64,000 nucleotides of DNA, from positions 1 through 64,000 of the forward strand of contig NZ_ATXT01000018.1 of NCBI RefSeq assembly GCF_000421825.1, written 5' to 3'. The stretch comes from Humibacter albus DSM 18994. Lineage in GTDB: Bacteria > Actinomycetota > Actinomycetes > Actinomycetales > Microbacteriaceae. Shown piece by piece: positions 58,982 through 64,000 of the stretch (within the stretch, counting starts at the first letter, position 1; each line of letters opens with the position of its first letter). Made by a program: the position numbers and the translations under genes. Under the pieces are notes generated by a model. That model saw only the letters and a list, made by a program, of their open reading frames with translations, had not been told where the DNA came from and did no database searches.

Positions 58982-59740
58982 TTAGCGGGGCCGAAAGTGC
59001 GATTCCGCCTCGAGGCGAACGATGCCCAGCACGATGAGCAGCTGGCCCGCCGTGTATGTGAGTATGACGACGCCGTCGTGGCCGGGGTACGCGAACGCGG
59101 GGACGAAATGCGCCATGCCGAGCAGCGAGTCCGAGACCAGGAACAGCGCCGCGCCGATCGTGGTCAGCGCGTGGGTTCCCGCTGCAAGCACCGCCATCGA
59201 CCCCAGCGCGAGGCCGTAGATCGCGACCGGGATCAGCAGCGATCCCGCGTGCGGGCCGATCACCCCCACCAGAACGAGCCACCAGAGTGCGTAGACGATG
59301 GTCCACAGCGGCGGCACTCTCGTGCGCGACCAGCGCGCGAACAGAACGATGTAGGCGAGCTGCATGCACAGGAAGAAGACGAGCATGCCGATGAAGCCGG
59401 GCGCGATGTCGCCGGCCCAGGCGAAGACCAGCGCGATGACACCGACGACCAGAACGGCGACCGATCGCCGCGCGACGAGCACCACGAACGGGATGAGCAA
59501 TAGCGGCATCAGGAACGGTTTGACCAGGGCGGCGACGGCGGCGGCGCCGAGGAACGAGGCGACCACGTTCACCAGTGCCACGACGACGTAGGGCGCGAGG
59601 AGGAGCAGCGTGCGGGTTCCGGCAGACGCTCCGGCCCTCTCCGGAGACAGAGGCACGCGGCCGTGAGGCAGAGGCGCACTTCCGTGAGGCAGAGGCACGC
59701 GCGAGTCGTCGGGCGCAACGGCACGGTCGCGGGATCTCAT
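58982..59740 (-). CDS. YhhN-family lysoplasmalogenase-like membrane protein
   Basis: YhhN/TMEM86 proteins hydrolyse the vinyl ether of lysoplasmalogens. The 252-residue protein has about eight helices and the family segments VKPFLMPLLLIPF, FAWAGDIAPGFIGMLVFFLCMQLAYI and ALFLVSDSLLGMAHF with the conserved acidic residues. The N-terminal 45 residues are polar and include three heptad units (RVPLPHG, SAPLPHG, RVPLSPE). The ATG overlaps the CitE-type stop by four bases, placing it in the acyl-CoA operon. Confidence 0.87.
   Translation of the reverse strand: MRSRDRAVAPDDSRVPLPHGSAPLPHGRVPLSPERAGASAGTRTLLLLAPYVVVALVNVVASFLGAAAVAALVKPFLMPLLLIPFVVLVARRSVAVLVVGVIALVFAWAGDIAPGFIGMLVFFLCMQLAYIVLFARWSRTRVPPLWTIVYALWWLVLVGVIGPHAGSLLIPVAIYGLALGSMAVLAAGTHALTTIGAALFLVSDSLLGMAHFVPAFAYPGHDGVVILTYTAGQLLIVLGIVRLEAESHFRPR
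59641..59703. repeat. Three 21-bp repeats inside the lysoplasmalogenase-like gene
   Basis: Three tandem 21-base units, the last two sharing CCGTGAGGCAGAGGC on the plus strand, encode the heptads RVPLPHG, SAPLPHG and RVPLSPE in the N-terminal tail. The period is a multiple of three, so copy-number change would keep the frame. Confidence 0.7.
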
Positions 59741-60585
59741 GGCGTTCTCCCCTCGCCCGCGCGCCGCAGCACAGCACGCGCCTGCGCGAGCAGTGGCTCG
59801 TCGATCATCCGGCCGTCGAGCCGGAACGCTCCAGAAGCGCCCTCGGCCGAGGCGATCACACGACGAGCGCGCTCGACCTCATCGGCTTCAGGACCGTACG
59901 CCTGGCGCACCACCGGCACCTGTCGCGGATGCAGGCAGGCCGTGGCGCAGAAGCCGCTCGCCACGGCATCTTCGGCCTCTTCGGCCAACGACGCGAGATC
60001 GTCCAGGTCGACGTGCACGGCGTCGATCGCGTCGATCCCGGCGGCCCCCGCGGCGACCAGCACTGCAGAGCGCGCGAAGCGGGCGACGTCGCGATAACGT
60101 CCGTCCGTTCTGCGGCTGGATGTCCCGCCCAGCGACACGACGAGATCTTCCGCTCCCCACATCAACGCCACGACGCACGGATGCCTCGCCAACTGCGGAG
60201 CCGCCACCACGCCCGCCGCCGTCTCGCAGAGTGCGATCGCCCGCGTGTCGTCGAGGGAGCCCGCGAGCGCGTCGAACTGTTCGACCGAGTCCGCCTTGGG
60301 GATCATGAGCGTGCGGAAGGGAGTGCAGGAGAGGACCTGCACGTCGCGTTCGTGGTCCGAAGTTCCGACCGGGCTCACGCGCACGATCACCCGGTCGACC
60401 GGTACGTCGTCGCTCGCCCCGAACTCGGCGAGCGCTCGCCTCGCCGCGGGGCGGCCCGCCGGAGTGACGCCGTCCTCGAGGTCGAGGATGACGGCATCCG
60501 CACGCTCCAGCGCCTTGCCGTACCGATCGGGCCGATCGGCGGGACAGAACAGGATCGCGGGACCGAGCCCGAGCCTGCCGTTCAT
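59737..60585 (-). CDS. CitE-type HpcH/HpaI aldolase family CoA-ester lyase
   Basis: The 282-residue TIM barrel has [16 protein letters not shown], the metal-site DLEDGV at 35-40, [10 protein letters not shown] and [12 protein letters not shown]. In M. tuberculosis the orthologous position (Rv2498c, beside a MaoC gene) encodes a beta-hydroxyacyl-CoA lyase used in leucine and itaconate breakdown. I infer a similar job here: cleaving a C5/C6 hydroxyacyl-CoA. It is not a citrate-lyase subunit, as citD and citF are absent. ATG overlaps the MaoC stop by four bases. Confidence 0.9.
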   Translation of the reverse strand: MNGRLGLGPAILFCPADRPDRYGKALERADAVILDLEDGVTPAGRPAARRALAEFGASDDVPVDRVIVRVSPVGTSDHERDVQVLSCTPFRTLMIPKADSVEQFDALAGSLDDTRAIALCETAAGVVAAPQLARHPCVVALMWGAEDLVVSLGGTSSRRTDGRYRDVARFARSAVLVAAGAAGIDAIDAVHVDLDDLASLAEEAEDAVASGFCATACLHPRQVPVVRQAYGPEADEVERARRVIASAEGASGAFRLDGRMIDEPLLAQARAVLRRAGEGRTP

Positions 60586-61100
60586 GAGCCCGGCCGTCCC
60601 CGGTCGTCGGGATGCGCATCCGAGAACCACATCAGTGCCGAGCGACGCGCGGTGGCGACGACCTCCCCGCGCTGGTTGCGGCCGGTGTGGTCGAACGTGA
60701 CGATGCCCTGCCCGGGGCGCGACGCGGACGGCCGCTTCGCTGCCACGGTGGTCTCGCTGTACAGCGTGTCGCCGTGGAAGAGCGGATGCGGGAACGCCAC
60801 CTGCTCGAATCCCAGGTTCGCCACCGTGGTGCCCAGGGTGAGCTGGGCCACGGATGCCCCGACCAGCGTCGCCAGCGTGAACATGGAGTTCACGAGGCGC
60901 TCGCCGAACGGCTGCTCGGCGGCCCAGGCCGCATCGAGGTGCAGTGGTTGGGCGTTCATCGTGAGCGTCGTGAAGAGCACGTTGTCGGCCTCGGTGACGG
61001 TGCGTCCCGGTCTGTGCAGGTAGCGCGCCCCCACCTCCAACTCGTCGTAGTACAGACCGCGCTGCACGATGGTGCGCTGTGGTGCCGGTCGATCATCCAT
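60582..61100 (-). CDS. MaoC-family acyl-CoA hydratase
   Basis: The 172-residue hot-dog protein has [25 protein letters not shown] with the catalytic Asp/His-type hydratase motif, and [16 protein letters not shown]. It matches the Rv2499c-type MaoC of the leucine cluster, which would hydrate methylglutaconyl-CoA or a mesaconyl/itaconyl-type CoA. It lies between the acyl-CoA dehydrogenase (30-base gap) and the CitE-type lyase (four-base overlap). Confidence 0.9.
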   Translation of the reverse strand: MDDRPAPQRTIVQRGLYYDELEVGARYLHRPGRTVTEADNVLFTTLTMNAQPLHLDAAWAAEQPFGERLVNSMFTLATLVGASVAQLTLGTTVANLGFEQVAFPHPLFHGDTLYSETTVAAKRPSASRPGQGIVTFDHTGRNQRGEVVATARRSALMWFSDAHPDDRGRPGS

Positions 61101-61130
61101 GTCGACTCCTCCCTGCCAAGAGTCCGAGCG

Positions 61131-62348
61131 CTACTGGTCGAAGCCGAGCGAACGGGCGATGATCATCAGCTGCACTTCGGTGGTGCCCTCCCCCACCTCG
61201 AGGATCTTCGAATCCCGATAGTGGCGCCCGACGGCGTTCTGGTTGAGAAAGCCGTAGCCGCCCATGATCTGGGAGGCATCGTGCGCGTTGGCGATGGCCG
61301 TCTCGGATCCGACGAGCTTGGCGATCGACGCCTCGGTCTTGAACGGCATCCCGGCGGCCATCTTGAGGGCCGCGTCGTAGTACGCGAGGCGGGCCGTGTG
61401 CACTCGGGCCTGCATGCGGGCGAGCAGGAACGCGATGTGCTGGTTGTCGCCGATCGGACGCCCGAACACGACGCGGGTGCGAGCGTAGTCGGCCGCCTGC
61501 TCCAGGCATCCCTGGGCCGCGCCGGTGCAGAGGGCCGCGAACGCGACGCGCCCCTCGTCGAGGATCTTCAGGAAGTTCGCGTAGCCACGGCCGCGCTCGC
61601 CAAGCAGGTTCTGCTTCGGCACGCGCACTCCGCGCAGCACGAGAGGATGCGTGTCGGAAGTGTGCCAGCCGATCTTGTCGTAGCCCGGCATCACGGTGAA
61701 ACCCGGCGTGCCCGTCGGCACGATGAAGCTCGTAAGCTCCTTCGTCATGCTTCCGTCGGAGCGCTGCCGTTCACCGGTGACGGCCGTGATGGTCACCAGC
61801 GACGTGATCGGCGTACCGGAATTGGTGATGAACTGCTTGGTGCCGTCGATCACCCAATCATCGCCGTCTTCGCGGGCGACCGTCTGGGTCGCGCCGGCAT
61901 CGGAGCCCGCATCGGCCTCGGTGAGGCCGAATCCGGCGAGCGCACGCCCTGCGGTGAGGTCGGGCAGCCACCGTGCCCGCTGCTCCTCGGTGCCGTAGCG
62001 GAAGATCGGCATCACGCCCAGACCGATGCCCGCTTCGAGCGTGACAGCGATGGACTGATCGACCCTGGCGAGCTCCTCCACGGCGATGCAGAGCGACAGG
62101 TAGTCCTTGCCGGTGCCCCCGTACTCGGCGGGGAACGGAAGCCCGAAGAGCCCGAGCTGCCCCATCTGGGCGATGATCGCCATCGGCAGCTGTCGTTGGG
62201 TGTCGTAGTGGTACGCCTGCGGCGCCACGACGTGGTCTGCGAACTCGCGCACCTTCGCTCGCAGTGCCCGATGCTCGTCGGTGAGCCTCGGATCGTCGCC
62301 GAGCGCATTCTGTGCGCTGTGCACCCGAGGCGTGGCGGTGTCGGTCAT
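61131..62348 (-). CDS. Acyl-CoA dehydrogenase
   Basis: This FAD enzyme performs alpha,beta-dehydrogenation of an acyl-CoA, here probably isovaleryl-CoA. The 405-residue protein has GFGLTEADAGSDAGATQTVA (139-158), KQFITNSG, and the C-terminal QIMGGYGFLNQNAVGRHYRDSKIL. The usual catalytic Glu (E of GFNTEYP in MCAD) is Gln370. In isovaleryl-CoA dehydrogenase the base lies on another helix; here the matching helix reads LDEGRVAF. The ATG overlaps the carboxylase stop by four bases. Confidence 0.92.
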   Translation of the reverse strand: MTDTATPRVHSAQNALGDDPRLTDEHRALRAKVREFADHVVAPQAYHYDTQRQLPMAIIAQMGQLGLFGLPFPAEYGGTGKDYLSLCIAVEELARVDQSIAVTLEAGIGLGVMPIFRYGTEEQRARWLPDLTAGRALAGFGLTEADAGSDAGATQTVAREDGDDWVIDGTKQFITNSGTPITSLVTITAVTGERQRSDGSMTKELTSFIVPTGTPGFTVMPGYDKIGWHTSDTHPLVLRGVRVPKQNLLGERGRGYANFLKILDEGRVAFAALCTGAAQGCLEQAADYARTRVVFGRPIGDNQHIAFLLARMQARVHTARLAYYDAALKMAAGMPFKTEASIAKLVGSETAIANAHDASQIMGGYGFLNQNAVGRHYRDSKILEVGEGTTEVQLMIIARSLGFDQ

Positions 62349-64000
62349 GGTCGTCCTTCCTTCGTGGGGTCCGGATCGATGAGTGCCAGTTCCTGGTCGG
62401 CGGCGACGCGGTCGCCCACGGCTGCCGCGAGTCGCACGATGCCGGCGCCGGGCGCGGCGAGACGATGCTCCATCTTCATCGCCTCGATGACGAGGATGCC
62501 CGTGCCCGCCTCGACCCGATCGCCGTCGGCCACGTCGATGCTCACCACGGTGCCGGGCATGGGCGAGCGCAGTCGTGGATCCGAACCGGCCTGCGCCGTA
62601 CCGGCGGCAGTGCCCCGTTCGGCGGCCGAACGGGCCGACGGGAGCAGACGGAACAGTCGTGTCGTGCCGTCGCGGAACATCCAGACGTCGTCGCCGTCGC
62701 GCACCGCTCGGAAGGCGAGGGCGCGCGCGTCCAGCTGCACGAGCATCCGGTCGCCCCCACGCTCCAGCAGTCGCCCTGGCCGGCCGGGGTCATCCGGCTC
62801 GTCCGAGCCGCCGAGGACGGCGAGTCGCACGTGGCTCGGCGCGCCGTCGACCGCGATCGTGGTCACGGCTCCGTCGCGGTCCGCGAACGCATAGCGCACC
62901 GGAGCGGGCGCACCAAGGCGCCAGCCGGTCGGTCGCGACCACGGCGCGTCCGATCCGGTACGCCACCGGTCGTCGTGAACCAGCAGTGCGGCGGCCAGCA
63001 GTGCCTCGGTGGCCGCGTGGGACCCGGCGGAATCCGCGACAGCGGCACTGCCCGAGGCGCGCGGCCCCGCTGCATCGGCCGTCTTCAGCGTGCGTTCGAT
63101 GAGTCCCGTGTCGAGCCGGCCGGCGCGCACCTGCGGATCGTCGACGAGATCGACGAGGAACGACACGTTCGTCGTCACGCCCAGCACGCAGGTCTCCCGC
63201 AGCGCGCGGGAGAGCCGTTCGAACGCCTGGTCGCGGTCGGTTCCGAACGCGATGACCTTGCACAGCATCGGGTCGTAGTCGTCGGTGATCTCGAGCCCGG
63301 ACGTCAGCATGCCGTCGATGCGGATGCCCTCTCCCACGGCCTCGTGCAGTGCCCGCACGCGTCCGGTGGCCGGCAGGAACCCCCGGTCCGGATCCTCCGC
63401 GTACACGCGCGCTTCGACGGCGTGACCGGTGAACCGCACGTCCTCCTGCCGGAACGACAGCGCCTCACCGGCCGCTACGCGCAGCTGCTGCTCGACCAAG
63501 TCGATGCCGTGCGATGCGCCGACGCCCGCCACCAGTTCGGTCACCGGATGCTCGACCTGCAGCCGCGTGTTCATCTCCATGAACGAGAACGACGCCGGGT
63601 CGTCGGCGGGCACGAGGAACTCGACGGTTCCGACGCCGGTGTAGCCGACGCTGCGCGCGACGGCGCACGCGGCCTCCCCCAGCCGAGCGCGGAGCGCGTC
63701 GTCGACCGCCGGAGAGGGAGCCTCTTCGATCACCTTCTGGTGGCGGCGCTGCAGCGTGCACTCGCGCTCCCCCAGGTGCACGGCGCTGCCGTGCGCGTCC
63801 GCGAGCACCTGCACCTCGATGTGCCGCGGCCGTTCGACGAGCCGCTCCACGAACAGCGCGTCATCGCCGAAGGCCGCCTTGGCGACCCTGCGAGCCGTGC
63901 GCAGGGCGTCGGGCAGCACGGATGCCTCGCGCACCTCGACCATGCCCATACCGCCGCCGCCGGCAGACGGTTTGACGAGCACCGGCATCCCGAGGCGTTC
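62345..64000 (-). CDS. Acyl-CoA carboxylase alpha subunit (biotin carboxylase + BCCP), 5' end outside window
   Basis: The visible part encodes the ATP-grasp half of biotin carboxylase (VKPSAGGGGMGM, ERECTLQRRHQKVIEEAPSP, FMEMNTRLQVEHPVTE), the BC C-terminal domain, a BT-type linker and the C-terminal biotinyl domain with EAMKMEH. The frame is open to the edge and its start lies beyond 64000. With the downstream dehydrogenase, MaoC and CitE it fits a 3-methylcrotonyl-CoA carboxylase (AccA1-like); the beta subunit gene should lie just beyond the window. Confidence 0.93.
   Translation of the reverse strand, partial: ERLGMPVLVKPSAGGGGMGMVEVREASVLPDALRTARRVAKAAFGDDALFVERLVERPRHIEVQVLADAHGSAVHLGERECTLQRRHQKVIEEAPSPAVDDALRARLGEAACAVARSVGYTGVGTVEFLVPADDPASFSFMEMNTRLQVEHPVTELVAGVGASHGIDLVEQQLRVAAGEALSFRQEDVRFTGHAVEARVYAEDPDRGFLPATGRVRALHEAVGEGIRIDGMLTSGLEITDDYDPMLCKVIAFGTDRDQAFERLSRALRETCVLGVTTNVSFLVDLVDDPQVRAGRLDTGLIERTLKTADAAGPRASGSAAVADSAGSHAATEALLAAALLVHDDRWRTGSDAPWSRPTGWRLGAPAPVRYAFADRDGAVTTIAVDGAPSHVRLAVLGGSDEPDDPGRPGRLLERGGDRMLVQLDARALAFRAVRDGDDVWMFRDGTTRLFRLLPSARSAAERGTAAGTAQAGSDPRLRSPMPGTVVSIDVADGDRVEAGTGILVIEAMKMEHRLAAPGAGIVRLAAAVGDRVAADQELALIDPDPTKEGRP

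Noticed and set aside
60263-60277. TCGAACTGTTCGA inside the CitE-type gene as a LexA box
   Set aside because: The spacing is wrong and it is inside a coding region unrelated to SOS.
60612-62894. A 760-codon open frame antisense to the acyl-CoA dehydrogenase and MaoC genes
   Set aside because: It mirrors real genes on the other strand and shows no domains; it is a codon-bias shadow.

Overview
The window comes from a high-GC actinobacterium. The 16S rRNA gene, the gene order and the proteins (PriA-type HisA, ClgR, DUF3046, leucine catabolic cluster) point to the family Microbacteriaceae; I do not name a genus. Nearly all of it is core chromosome, mostly on the minus strand. I see no insertion sequence, prophage, CRISPR array or tRNA gene.

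Layout. 1-2243: end of an rRNA operon, with the 16S-23S spacer, 16S (minus), leader and promoter. 2244-4887: tyrS, then a SatD-like regulator with a membrane partner. 4952-12557: arginine operon argC-J-B-D-F-H (minus), followed by a 38-residue membrane peptide and a 3-methyladenine glycosylase; argG and argR are absent. 12800-19580: pheST, an rRNA methyltransferase, infC-rpmI-rplT and a DUF1844 gene. 19667-23670: sseB, priA, hisH, hisB, hisC. 23720-25071: SOS divergon of a LysM cell-envelope protein and lexA. 25289-30497: metE, metF with a structured leader, and hflX. 30561-38921: RsmC-like methyltransferase, dapF, miaA, miaB, recX, recA, DUF3046, clgR, cinA, pgsA. 38982-50298: ftsK, rnj, dapA, a thioredoxin/DUF4395/OsmC trio, a TPR protein, dapB, GNAT, phosphatase and M16 peptidase. 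50416-54190: an accessory redox island (TetR, aldo/keto reductase-like protein, Old Yellow Enzyme, MarR) with two operator palindromes. 54264-58972: pnp, fructosamine-kinase-like and VanZ-like proteins, and a small tandem repeat. 58982-64000: a translationally coupled leucine/branched-acid operon (biotin carboxylase alpha subunit, acyl-CoA dehydrogenase, MaoC hydratase, CitE-type lyase) ending in a lysoplasmalogenase; the carboxylase gene runs off the window.

How the genes work together. dapA, dapB and dapF supply diaminopimelate/lysine; metE and metF supply methionine; the arg and his blocks are biosynthetic operons with 1-4 base stop/start overlaps. recA, recX, lexA and the LysM gene form an SOS module with LexA-like boxes. 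miaA/miaB, the methyltransferases, hflX, rnj and pnp handle RNA modification, ribosome rescue and RNA decay.

The observations I rank highest: an AKR-fold protein that has lost its whole catalytic tetrad inside a two-regulator redox island inserted between pnp and its usual M16 neighbour; a metF leader with a possible three-way junction and a Cys-containing upstream ORF; infC starting at ATC; about ten genes with a -10 box 6-8 bases before a start codon that has no ribosome binding site (leaderless); and the breakage of the conserved rpsO-pnp-M16-dapB-thyX-dapA-rnj-ftsK order.
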